Of a stretch of 64,000 nt of DNA, positions 24,141 through 38,400 are shown in pieces. The position numbers and the translations under genes were made by a program. The stretch is from NCBI RefSeq assembly GCF_011397635.1, contig NC_064775.1, positions 18,272,954-18,336,953 of the forward strand. Reading direction: 5' to 3'. This stretch comes from Epinephelus fuscoguttatus. Taxonomy: Eukaryota > Chordata > Actinopteri > Perciformes > Serranidae. Each line of letters begins with the position of its first letter. Within the stretch, counting starts at the first letter, position 1. The notes beneath the pieces are model-generated. The model was not told where the DNA came from, made no database searches, and saw only the letters and a list, made by a program, of their open reading frames with translations.

Positions 24141-25829
24141 GCTGACGTCCATTATTTTTTGAGTCTATAATTCAGACCCTCTCTTACAAACCAGGAAATA
24201 TTGATTTTATTATTGCTATGAAAAGAGCAAATGCATCTTTTATTTTTATTTTTAAATACAACACTTTATTGACAATTTATTAGTTTGGTTGTGAAATAGC
24301 TGTGGTCAGATGGCCATACTGTGACGTCTAGATAATCTAATCTACCAACACGTTTTAAGCTTTTGCTGTTTGTAAGAGTCATAGGTCTTTATCCAGGCTG
24401 TCATTGATTGCATGTCCATGTAAATAGAGAGTTGTGGTGGATGAATGGAGGAAGCAGAAGACTTTCACTGAGAAGATTCTGGTTTGAGTCCTTTGTGGGT
24501 CAACACTAGTTTATTATTTGGTTGTGTCAACATCATTTTTCGATGTTGCTAGGATACATGAGAAAGATGTCCAGCCGGAGGCCGGGTAATGTTGCAGAAG
24601 TCAGCACAACCTTCATGTTTGCACTATTTTTAACCATAACAGGATGTCTTGATTGGCCATTCAAGCAAGGTTCATTGGTGTCAGTGTTTGCTGGGAATGG
24701 AAAGTCTGAGCTTCACAAGCATCTACAGAGGACCCACATCAAATACCACAGCACACTTTGCAAAAAGAAGCGGGGTATAAACACACAACAGCTCAAAATT
24801 GTGTAAATGGGTGCCAAGCGTCATAGTGTGACTCACAGCTACCAGTATACAGTTGTAGAACTTGTGTGCCTTCGTTTTGCTTTGGAAAGTCTATTCATTT
24901 TCCTCTGTCAAGATCAACACATTCTCACTCCAGCCTCGGCACATATGGACGTGTGGTCATGGGTTGTCCACATCAAGATATGACATGCGAGGTACCCTGG
25001 GTGCATTGTTTGTTGATGCTCTGGGACGCCGTGTCAGTTTCAGCCTGCCCTGCATCATGCCAACGTGAAATTTGTTTTTTTCATCTGTCTCTCATGCGCG
25101 AAGTCACTGACCAAGTGCCAGTTTTCAACGACTTCAGAGTTACACTGGATTGTCAAGATCCTTAAAAGGTCTATAAAAGCATAAAAATTCATTTCAATGT
25201 TGTTAAAGCATGTTTTAAAACTTAAGTACTACTTAAAACTCTCCATAAAGTTATAATGAAATAATGAAAAGGTAATTCTGCTTTCGGTTCACTGTGTGCG
25301 CCGCCGTGTTGCTGTGACATCAGGCATGTTTATGTAGACAAACGCAGGTTAGATGGATCTTTCCCAATCCCTCACCCTGATAGACGTACGGCGCCATCGT
25401 GGGTGGCAGCCTGCCTGCTCTTTGTCATCTTGTGTCTTCTTCACTCTTTTTTATTTTTCTTGTAAATCAAATTAGTTAGCTACTTTTCTTGACTTAGTAG
25501 AACAATATGGTGTCCCACGCTAGCTTTTGTTATTCTCACTATTGGAGTTCTTTTATCATGCTTGACTCCCGTCCTGGTGGAGGCGACCCAGGGCTCCATT
25601 GTCTATACCAGGGATCAGCTGATTAGCCTACAGTGCAGCGTGGCCAATGGGCAACCTTAATCATGGGTAACATTGCTAATATTACTTTACTACTCTATTT
25701 TACTCTCTGACTGCTCCTGATAGTCAATGTTAAATTGAATATGATATAACAAGGAGAAATAGTATTGCACATGATTTGAGAATTATATTGTACTACATTG
25801 ACAAGTGATCATGATATCGATATCTTCTT
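24141..25829. other. Intergenic DNA, no gene seen
   Basis: AT-rich sequence; 24895-25075 (CATATGGACGTGTGGTCATG and following) has the feel of a degraded transposable element, but I could not define its ends. Confidence 0.35.
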
Positions 25830-25955
25830 ATCTTATCTCGGCTCGGCTTGTCTCAGCTCCGCTCCGCTTGTTTCGTCTCGTTTCATCTCATCTCGTCTAG
25901 GCTCAGCTTGGCTCAGCTCATCTCCTGTCAGCTTGGCTTGTCACAAGTCGAGATA
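25830..25955. repeat. Degenerate TCTCG/GCTCGGCT tandem repeat
   Basis: A pyrimidine-biased series of variant units (TCTCG, GCTCGGCTTG, TCAGCT, TTTCATCTCA). It is a decayed simple or minisatellite repeat with no coding meaning. Confidence 0.7.
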
Positions 25956-25959
25956 ACTT

Positions 25960-27614
25960 GGAATTCCAATATGAATGACTGTCGGAGGTCTGTATTTTTC
26001 AAAGCTCCGAATACAATCGAAGAAGATGTGTAAGATGTGATATTTGGTTCCCAAACATCAAGTTATTTCAATGAAATAAGCTACAAAACTAACTTTAAGG
26101 TTGCTTTGTAAGACCTGACTCTCCATCCTCTGTTGTTAGACCTACCTTACACTGACAAAAAACATTTGACGTGTTTTTGTCACTGTCAAATAAAAAAGGT
26201 GTGATATATTAAGCAAGTTTTAAATCTCTGAAATGAATTGGAACAAGTGGCTACCGGCAAGTGAGAAGTCTTCTGAATCACCGGTGTGGGTTTTCACTCC
26301 TTTACTTTTAAATGTGAAGAGAACAGCTGCCCAAATTGCAGGGCATATAGCATCAACTGTAACATATTAGATAGTGTGTGCTGTCATATGGCAATACAGT
26401 GTCGAAAATTACACCTGTAGTAGTTGTTTTAAGGTGTGCAGTTACTCTGAGAGGATGCTTTTCCACATTTGTTTGGTGTGTACGGTAATTAAATGTTAAA
26501 TGCAGTGCATGCAGTGAAACACTTTGCACCACATGTAAAATCACGCATCTAAATTACTTTCTGTAATGTTTCTACAGAAGTCAGTCAGGCTTACAAAACA
26601 AATGCAGCTTTTTATTTTACTCTTTTTTTTCTGTTGCCCACCTCCCCCATTCATCTCTGCCAGCCCCACTCTGTGCATGTGAATGTGTCCCTTGCTCTTG
26701 TCCTTGCACGGGGGACAAATGGACGACAAGGACATGACACATAGAACATTTATTCATACAGTAGTTTGAGAATGATTTACTGTGGTCATTCTTAATAAGA
26801 AACACTCACTTCAGCTGTGCCTGTGTGTGTATTTGTGTGTGAGAGAGAGGGGTATATGAGGCAGGTGAAGGAACATGAAGGGATAAAAACATGTCTTATT
26901 CTGGGTCACAGCTGCTAAGATGAAAACACACGCGCGCACACACTTGTAACCTTCTGCTTAACCCTAATTCCCAATAGACCTGCGCACACACCCAGTGTCT
27001 ACTTTACAAGTCCCCTGAGTGTCCTGTCACACTGGGGATATACAGTATCGAACAGGGATGTACATGGAACACGCACATGAATAGAAACAATAGAGCGGCC
27101 TTCAGGCTTTTACTCTCCAATTGATACCGCAGGAACATTTCTGCTCTGATTTATGGGTCAAGTCCACCGAGAGAAAGACTCCAACATGACAAACAGATTT
27201 AATTTCAGTGTGAAATAATGACATTGTTCATGACAGACAAAAACAGAAGCTCTTATTTATCTTAATAAAACCGTGTGGGCTCGTCACACGCAGGTAGATC
27301 ATGTTGTATTTTCATGCTTTTTGTTTCATTTATCTAAATCACTTTTGCTCCCAGATTACAGTGTCTTCTGCGGCTAAAGTGAATCTGTTAAAATGCTGGA
27401 ATAATGTTGCATTAGAAAGGCAGGTAACTTAGAATTAGCAGTAAGACGGGGTGTGTAATTAAACGAGTTGTCATTCATTTACAATCCAATGCATAATTTA
27501 AGCAGCCGCGCACACGAGAGAAGAATGAACTGGCTGTAACTAGTAGCTAGCTCTCCAAACTGCACCTACACAGCAATTACGGATGAGAGATAGGTGTATG
27601 TGTTTCTCTATGTT

Positions 27615-27647
<33 letters not shown>

Positions 27648-30600
27648 ATCCACTAAGTTAATGGCTGTGTGGACGCGACAGTCTAAATGTGTTCATCTGT
27701 AACATTTTATCCTGGTTCACCTCACTCAGCCACTGTCACGCAGCAAATACACACTCAGGCACACACATGGGTTCACAAAGCAGGAAAGGGTAGGAGGGAG
27801 AGAGGAGGGAAAAGACACAGCAACACAGAGAGGAGAGAAAATGATCCGCCAGCATGAGGCCATTTTCCTCAGCAGGTACTTTTCCCAAAACTTTGGAACT
27901 TTTTCAACAATTCAGGGAATTTTTCCATTTTTTCTCCCCCTTTTTAGATGGTTCACTGGTCACGGTACTGTCCTAAAAATAAAAAGGTAATGGCCGATAA
28001 ATGCTTCAGCTGATGTGGTAATGGAAGGGCTGAACAGTGCTGACTATTAAACAATAAAGTCATGAGAATCTCATACACTGGTCATTATTAAGTATTGGCA
28101 ACCGGCTGACTGAAAAGACAGATTGATAACAAGTAATTAAAAAGTCTATCAAAAACCATTTCAGTTCGGCAGTGCCAGGTATAACTCAAGAAACTGGAAC
28201 AGAAAAATTTTGATTTAAAAATACCTCCAGAATAGTAATCACTGTATTTTATATTTCATAAAGAAAAATAAATAACACTTAACAATTACATTATTATATT
28301 ATTATATAACATTTATTATTATTATCATCATAAACATACACAACAAAAATAAATGATAAAATAAAATAAACACAAAAAATAATATATATTACAAATATAA
28401 TAATACATAAAAATAAATGAATAAAATAAAGAAAATAAAATTATAAAAATATATTTAAAAAAATAAAAATGGTGTGGAAAAAAACATTTTAGTTCACTTA
28501 AAATAAAAACCAGACTTTAGAAAAAAAAGAACAAGAACTTACTGAAGCAATATTATCTATGAACAAAACTAACTAAATTAAATAAAAATATACAAGAAAC
28601 ATCTTTAGTGTCTGTCAGTTTGGTTTAATTTGTCAGCACAACAAGCATGAGGAGGCATTGGTGCATAATGTCTATTGAGACTGGGATGTCCACATAATTG
28701 AGTCAGTTGCCTTTATATTGAAATACATCTTCTGTACCTCTTAAATCTTTCTCTGATAAATACCCCTCATATTATCATAAAAAACTAATACCGAGACTAA
28801 TGAAAAACTAAAGTAAAACAAGCAGACCAACTCTGGGAACTAACTGAAACTAAACTGAAATTGAAAAAAAAAAAAAAAATAGAAATGAAAACTATTGAAA
28901 AGTACAAAAATATAGTATAGTCCCAGTATAGTTTCCAGGATCCTATACTTTTTTTTAAATCGTTCTTGATTTCATTAGAAAAGCTAATTTTAAAGGACAT
29001 TTATTGACCCTTGGTTCTTGAAACAGTAAAAAACTCAGTTAATATGCTTCATTAGGACTGTGTGGGTGTGGTTTGATCAGATAACATGAGCAAACCACTC
29101 CACAGCCATCATCGATATTTATTCAAATACAGCAAAATCCTGATTGGTGCCCACTAAAAATAGGTGAGAAGAGCACAGAGACAAACAGAACAACAAATCT
29201 CTCACATAAAGTGTGTTAGTGTAAGTTCCTTATTTTTTGGGTGGTGAACTGATCAACTGTGGAAAGTAAGGACAATTTTCCAATAGGATAGCCATATAGG
29301 ACTAAACCTTATCAAAGCATGTATAGTGGGGAGATGCAGGAACATTTAAACCCATGTCCATCTTGATGTAAAGCAACAGCGATAAGCACTGATCCACCGA
29401 GACACCGGAATCTGATAGAATTTACTGAAATATACATGGAAATCCTGCTACGACTTAGGAGGAAGCAGTAATCTGTGTTAATGTGACATTTTCAGTGAGG
29501 AGGCCACACACTCTTACATCCAGACTTTTACTGTTGCATTATTTCCTGAGCTATGAATCCAAGAGTCATCAAAAAGTCAGATTGGTCTCAACATGACAGG
29601 TGGTTCCAGAATTTGGCCAGTAACAACAAAATGACTTTTACATATTTATATTTATGCTTTTTATTTGTTTTAATTTTAGATATCTTCAGTGGGAACTTGT
29701 TTTGCTTGACCCTCAGCATGAAATCAGAGCTTTGAGCTGCAAACCAGAATTAATTTCTGTTACAGATGAAACATTTATCTGATGCTTTCTGCTGCTTATT
29801 CCCCCTCCTGAGTGACTTATAAAGGCCATCTTGTAAATACCAACAAGACAACAATAATGCAAAGGCAAACACTGAAAATGAGAAAATTTTTTCCTTGGAT
29901 GTCGGTAAAAGTGAATAAAACCAGCTATTTGTGCAGCTATTCAAGACTGTGACTGGAATAGCATCACCTACAGACCCCAAAACACGCAGACCTCATTCAG
30001 TGAGAGAATATTTGGTGTACACTAATAAAGGCTTGAATGGTGCTCTGGAATTCAACTAATAAGCATTTTGAATGTAGTTTATGTTTATGAAAACATTCGC
30101 AGTTAATTAAAATGTACAAAGTGCCCCTTTCAGCATGTTTATCAGGTATTAATACTTTATTAATTTAGATGAGGGAGAGGGGGATCATTGGGTGTTCACT
30201 TATCTCCCCCTTGTGGTTGTTTATTGCAACTACATGTCAGTCACAGTTCACTTTCACAGGGAAAATCCTCTTTGAGATTAAGATTTTGGACAACAGGCTT
30301 CACTCTGTAGACATTTTGTTTTCTTCTATCCCACTAAAACCACCATGGTCATGGTAATATAATTATGATTAACTGTTTTTTATTTGTATGTCTGGAGTCA
30401 TGTTATCAGCTATAGTAATGAACTAAAGTCATGTTTTACAATGCCAGTCTGAACTTTTGAGTAAAAGTAATTAAGTCCTAGGCCTTTTGTTTTTTCACAT
30501 TTTTTTTTAATGTCCCCAGAGAGCATTTTTTGCTTTTTTCTTTTTCTTTCTTAAATGGTTAAATTAAGAAACATCATGAATAAAAAATTATTAAAATTAA

Positions 30601-31000
30601 AAATTCAAGTTACTTAAGTGCACCTAAGTGCTTCACAAGGACATTAAATACAACAGAGGCATGATCGAATAAAAACACAGGAATTATCAAATAAAAGTAG
30701 TCATAAATAAGAGAATATAAGTACATTAATAAAAGTGTACAATATCTCCATAAAATACACAAAAATAGTAGTGCACAAACAACAAAATAAAATACAGGGA
30801 CATTTAAAATAAATAAACAAATCAATTTAAACAACAGTGTGGGCAGGCATGTCGTCATTATGGACAAAAAATAGAAAGAAAATGTAGGCTACAACATAGA
30901 AAGTGTCTTGTAAATGTAAGAAAGGGGATTACGAAAAAACATATTTCTCAGTATTCGAGTAGTTTTGATTTCGATGATTATTTTGGATCATTAATATGTC
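25960..31000. other. Gene-poor intergenic DNA; AT-rich core and possible conserved block
   Basis: 27618-27645 is a GT run. 28270-28480 and 28550-28590 are extremely A/T-rich, with AATAAA-like strings and poly-A at 28863-28880. 27100-27540 is non-repetitive with several TAATTA/CAATTG-type sites and may be a conserved non-coding element. 30610-30840 resembles a degraded interspersed repeat (AAGTGCTTCACAA followed by AAATAC-rich sequence). I find no exon. Confidence 0.4.
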
Positions 31001-31329
31001 TTTTGTATTTTTAATGCGTGAAATAAAGGGGGAGATTTATAAAATCCCCATTTGTGTTCATATTATTTTGCCGGCAAAGTCCTACTGTTCACAAGATACC
31101 CACGGCCGAGTTTGAGCTGTGTTCCAATTCGTTGTGAAGGAACCTCTGAGAGACACTACGCAGAGTAAGTGGGAAACTCTCGTGAAGTTATGGTAGACTT
31201 TTAATAAAAATAAGTACTCTTGTGATATTCCAAAAGTTGAGAATACTGTTATTTTGCCACCATGTTAGGTGAGATGACATACTGTCTTTGAGTTCATAAT
31301 GTAGTGCAGTACAAAGAGATTTGGAATTC

Positions 31330-31764
31330 GGCCATGTTTGGGTGCGTTGCGTCCCACCAAAACAGGAAGTTTTCAGAGTTTCCAGGTTAGCTAACTAGCC
31401 TGCGGGGTACATACGTAGTTTTATATGATTCAATAAGTGTTTATATCGTGTGGAATATCTGTCAGTGCCACAGACGGCTAACCAGGAGCTCAGCAGCAAG
31501 TGTGAGTGAATGTGTCCTTCGGCGTATGTTCGAGGTGTTTTAACTTAAACGGCCACTATTTTCTGAGTCTGGAGATTAGCCGAGTAGCTAGCTTCTAAGC
31601 TAACGTTAGCTTGGTCACGAACCACGGTAATATCTATTGGGGTGATGTATCTGCGTGATTAGATTGATGGTTCTGGATTGAGTTACAGTGCTGTCTGCAG
31701 TGTCTGGTGTCAGCTTGTCGTGCTTTACCCTCTAGCTAACCAGACAGCACCGTAACATGAAGTT
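31330..31764 (+). promoter_or_regulatory. ccdc28a promoter and 5' untranslated region
   Basis: The sequence becomes CpG-richer immediately before the first coding exon and has no TATA box at an obvious spacing. An ETS-type site, AACAGGAAGT, lies at about 31363-31372, a common feature of ubiquitously active promoters. The transcription start is not determined. An out-of-frame upstream ATG at 31757 is described separately. Confidence 0.5.
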
Positions 31765-33433
<1,669 letters not shown>

Positions 33434-34612
33434 TCCTCTTCTCAACCCCATCTGACCCAGACCCGTGCCACCCTGAGGGGCTGCACTTGATAAGGTTGAG
33501 TTGAAGCGAGCCTGAGGCACAATTTCTCTTAAGTATTGTGGCAGAAATGGCAACAAAGCTGTTCACCAGCGTTCACTGTCTGCACAGGGCAATGGATGTA
33601 TTGCAAGATGTCATAACAGGGATGCACCAACAATGTTATATTTCACTGCCAACAGTGAGTGCTAAAGAAGGTGGCTAATATCAAGTAGAAATATTTGGTG
33701 CATCCCTGTCGTGGAGTGTTTAAAGTCAAGTTGTAGGCAGTTCACTTATTACCAAACAGTCTAGATTTGCACTGCATTGCTAACCAAAGTGATACTGATA
33801 TGAAATACTCACCTTGTTTTGTCCAAGGGTTGATTTATTCACCCGTCTATAAAAGGACATTTTCAGTATTTTTTTATCAGCTTTGTTAAAAGTGAACTGA
33901 CCGCCAGCTTGCTCCTTTTTTTCAAACATGTATAAACTCACTCTGTTGCACTTTGTCTTATCAACTGTCACAGGTCAGTGTTTGTAACATCACAAACTAA
34001 AGAATCAGAGCCAGACTTATCAAAGTATAGATACAGATATTATGTTTATAACTGTTTCTCAACATATAGCTTTAAACAGTTTTTATCTGAGACAATAAAA
34101 ACCTCTAGAAAATTAGATGAAATTCTAATTAAAATCATTAATCGGCATAAGAATGAGTAAGAAAATAAGCTGCGACCCCAGTTTGTGATTGACCATATGA
34201 TTCCTTGCTACATGTGAGTGGCCTGATATCACCAACATCATCCAACACCTCATTCAGTGTTGAATATATTTGCACATGTCCATGCAACATGCGAAGCACA
34301 CGGCACATTATCACAGGTGTGTCCGTGAGACGCTGGAATGACTAATCAATCCAAATGTTGACATCACAACCATGCCTTAATTTAATTTAATCATTTTTGC
34401 CTTACTGGTTTAACCTTTGAATCAACTCACATAGAGCAGGTCTGGATTCTGTGTTATGAGATGGTTTAATCATTTGATGCTGCTTTGATTGTAAATCCGA
34501 CTTTATTTTATCACTTCCTGTTTTAACCAGTGTTGTCGGGGGATGTGGGGTTATTTTTAAGTGTTTTACTGTTTTGACTGTTTGGTGATTTTACTTTTAT
34601 TGACTTAATAAA
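33434..34612 (+). terminator. ccdc28a 3' untranslated region and poly(A) signals
   Basis: Two AATAAA hexamers fit: one near 34095 and one at 34607-34612, the latter followed by a GT-rich stretch (tgtgttgtctg). Which one is used cannot be told. No other gene is seen before ect2l. Confidence 0.5.
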
Positions 34613-35190
34613 TGTGTTGTCTGAATCTCTTGGCTTTTAAACCATCCATTTTATTTAAACCATCCAAAAGGGAATGGTGCCAATAAGTGACTCAATTTAT
34701 GAATCCAAATGTCAGGACCTGCAGCGCTCACAGACTTGCAGACTTTGTGGGTGTGTTCCGGGGAAGTTTGCAAGTGTTGCAAGCTGTCCAAATCCACAAT
34801 TTATCTAGTCCACAGGGGACTTCAAGCAGACTTTCTGCAGACAGCACCAGGCGTCCCTGATTTATATACCCAAATTTCATCGCAATACAGACATCATGGT
34901 GCAGTTTTTTGCCTGCAGACTGAAGAAGTAGTACAGTTAATGCTTTGATTAATTAACTGCATCATAATATGAATGGATTTTAGCATGTAACTACAGATTA
35001 TTGATGGACATTTTGCAGTCCAAGTGCATCTTGCAATCCAATATGATGCATTTTGTATTATCCGTCCATAAAGGAATGCATTGATCAAAGAAGTTGGAAA
35101 AAGTGTGGACCACATAAAGTGACAGTATTTGACTGTTGTTAATGTGACAAGCTGCTTTTTGCTTCGTGATCACAGACTTGAACCCATCCT
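34613..35190. other. Short intergenic region between ccdc28a and ect2l
   Basis: Contains a TTAATTAACTGCAT-type AT-rich block and no supported exon. 34720-35000 may be repeat-derived, but I could not find termini. Confidence 0.35.
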
Positions 35191-35407
35191 GTTACATATT
35201 AATGTGCAGGAGGGCTGAGCTGTGTCAAGGAATGTGTGCATCCTTCTGTTGACGCGTCTCTAAGGTTACTAAGAGCAGAGCCGCACACTGGCAGCCTGTA
35301 ATTCAGCATTTGGTCATTACAGAGCTCAAAGTGACAGTAAATGGGACTAAACACATTTAGACAGAACTCGAGGCGTTTTGTCAAAGCGGTTTATCCTGTG
35401 TGAAAAC
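35191..35407 (+). promoter_or_regulatory. ect2l promoter / 5' untranslated region
   Basis: The 200 bp before the start codon is CpG-richer than its flanks (gacgcgtctc, gccgcacac). A weak imperfect inverted sequence GTCTCTAAGGTTAC at 35256-35269 faintly resembles an RFX X-box. The start codon lies in AAAACATGGAG, a strong context (A at -3, G at +4). Confidence 0.35.
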
Positions 35408-38400
35408 ATGGAGACGAACGGGAATGTAACCATTAACTCGGTGAAGCGGTGGCAGCTCCGCGGGACGGACTATGAGCCGCAGCGGATCCGCAGCCTGCGC
35501 TCCGAAACCTGCTTCAGCACCTGGACTCCTCTGAACAACAAGACGAGCAACCTGCAGGTCAGATACCGGCAGAACCTTTACTCAAGGTTCGATAAAGTTT
35601 CATTTGTGTTAGATTTATTTTTTATTAAAAACCACCAGATGGCAGGAATGACCACATTATTATACCACGCAGCCTATATGCGACTCTTTCAGTTTCAGAC
35701 AACTTTATTTATCCCAAATGTACATTGACAAACAATCAGTCCAACAATAATTGAATAGTTAATAAGGGAATGTTAAACATATGGCAATTAGGAAAGGAAT
35801 CCAATAATAAAAATCTTACAAATAAATTCAATAAATAGGTCCTCTAAAAAGAAAAAAATGAGATGTTACCTTTATCCTCCACGTTATTAGTAACATGAAA
35901 TAACAATGATTTAATTGACCAATTAACCTGAAACTGTGCACACAACAAAAGAAATATGCACCAAGTTAAATTAATTATTTGTGTGCAGAGGTGGTTTGGG
36001 GCATCCAGGTTTAAGTCCTCTTGCCAAGGGTTAATGCATACAGATGAAAGCACTTTGCAGGAGTGGAGCACATCTCTGCTACAAATAAACAGTTGTTTTT
36101 TTTCCTAGAACTTACCTTTCTTCTACAATGGCACTGAGAAGTGGTGGAAGTGAGATGTTACAGGCAGAGGGTTAAAGAGGGTAACTAGCAGCATTCACAG
36201 ACAAAGCACTTGTCTTTTGCTGGACACATTTTCCCCACAAATACAACATGCTAATATTCTTAGCACAAGCCTATGGCATTTTACACTGTATAAATTAGCC
36301 TAGCAGTTCACATGATCCTCTATTCATACTGGTTCTAACACTTGCTGGAAAAGTCTGTTTAACACAATTATTTCAATCCAGTTCTATCTATATACTATAG
36401 GTCTCCATCTACATCAGGGGGTGGCTGGGTATTCTTACATGTATCCATCCATCTGTTAGTCTATCATCCATATTCAATGGTTGGACATGTACACAAAAAG
36501 GGTAACCTAGATCCACATGTCAAAATATGAGTGCTGAATGTATGGATATTGACAAGACTGTGAAACTTTGTCAGTAAGATACCTGACAAATTAAAATACA
36601 AAGTATATCTTAATTAATTAAGGACATGAGTTCAAACTGAACATAAGTTTCAAATTTTGCAGGTCACTCTTTGGTGGTGTTGTGGTTAACTGTCCAGAAC
36701 AAGCCTGTGTAACCACATAAAAAGTCCATGTTACAATTTACCCTGTATTAGGTTGTGCTCTGCACTCCCATACTTTCTCATGAATGTGAATAGAAGAAAG
36801 TTTTGACATACACTAAGGTATTTTCTCTTTGCTTTTATTAAAACTTGAGGATTTAATCCCATAAGCACTCAACAATTTGAGCATTAGCAATAATAAATAA
36901 ACAATACTAGTGAATGATTGACAGCAAAAAACAAACACACATAGTCAAATGGGAGGACAGACAACTTTATTTTAGTTACATTTTTTATTTTAATAAAATA
37001 AATATGGGAATCGAAATATGCCTCTCCCATCTCAAGATATCACCACATATAGTTAATAAAAAGCACCCTGGTTTTCTGAAAGGTTGAAGATTAATATTTT
37101 CACCTGACAGAGCAATGGTAGCACTATGTCCTGGATAAAGGGTAATTTTCTAAAGATTACATTAACGCTGAGATTAATCCTCCGCTGTTCCCCCAACATA
37201 ACAAATAACACCAAAAGGCAGTGCTCCAAAAAATGTAAAAGGCAAGCAAGACTTGACCTGGCTCGATTCTTTCATTAATGGCCCCATTAGAGCAATGTTT
37301 CCAGCCATTATCACAAAATCAGTGTACTTCCTTGTCCTGCAGTTTTCATCAGGGATGTGTAGCTTTTGGCAGAGCAGCCAGACTCTTATGCAACGAGGTG
37401 CACCTTCCACACATTCATTACTGACTGTATAAAGACTTTTTTGTGTGTGTCCTTTCCCCTTTTTGTCCCAGTTGTTTGAGGAGAGGATGAACCTTGTGCT
37501 GCACTGGTTTGACCTGTGGACAGACAGACAGAGGAAGCACCTACTGCACTCTCTGCTCACACGCTGCACCAAGTCACAGCTCAAGTAAGGTCTTTTTGGT
37601 TTGTGTCATGAAGTTTATGCATCTTTGCTGGGGCTAGAGAGGTATTGAATTTGTTTCAATACCTGAACAAATGAACACTTCTGACAATGTGAGCAGGTGC
37701 TGCAGGGATTTGCTGATTGAGACCGTTCCTGTGACTCAAGTGGACTTCACATCGGTGCTACCTCGGTTCCTGTCCCTCTATGTGATGTCATTTCTGTCCC
37801 CTCGTGACCTCTGTTCTGCCGCCCAGGTCAACTGGCACTGGAGGATTCTTGCTGAGCAGGTCAGACACCCAGAAGTGAATTTTATTGCTTAAATTAAGAC
37901 ATTTGTTGCTTACCCTCCATGTCCTTCTGCCCAGGACTGTCTCTGGGCCAGCCGCTGCATCGCTAGAGGCTGGTTCCTCCCCTACACTCCAGGAGAGAAA
38001 GAATTTGGAGCATGGAAAAACCACTACGTGTCCTGCGTCTCCATGCTTGACCGGCTCACTCCCCGGGAGGCAGCCGAGCAGTACGGGACCCTAAACCAAC
38101 AAAGTGCTGGGATGACCGAGGAGGAGGAGGAGAGGAGGAAGGAGAGGAGGATCAGGCAGATGATCAGAGACAAACTACAGGAGGAGAAGAGTGAGTGGGA
38201 AAGAAAGAAATCAGAAGAAACAACAGGGTGTCACAATGATAGCAATGCAAAAACTTGTGCTTAGAGACCAGGGATTTTATCTGTTGTGTTTGCAGGACAA
38301 TCTCTGAGAAGCGGGAGAGCCTGGGGCAGCTACACAAAGTCAGAAGGAGCCAAAGGTGGAAGTACCCAGACAGGAAGGCCCAGCTCTGGAATAACACTCA

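Noticed and set aside
24522-25165. Two overlapping open frames of 94 and 99 codons
   Set aside because: No splice-site boundaries and no recognisable motif; sequence from about 24895 looks like degraded transposon.
25830-25955. Clustered direct repeats suggesting a CRISPR array
   Set aside because: Units are short, variable and unspaced; this is eukaryotic simple-sequence DNA.
35256-35269. RFX X-box in the ect2l promoter, suggesting ciliary expression
   Set aside because: Only a partial match to the consensus, with several mismatches at key positions; too weak to claim.
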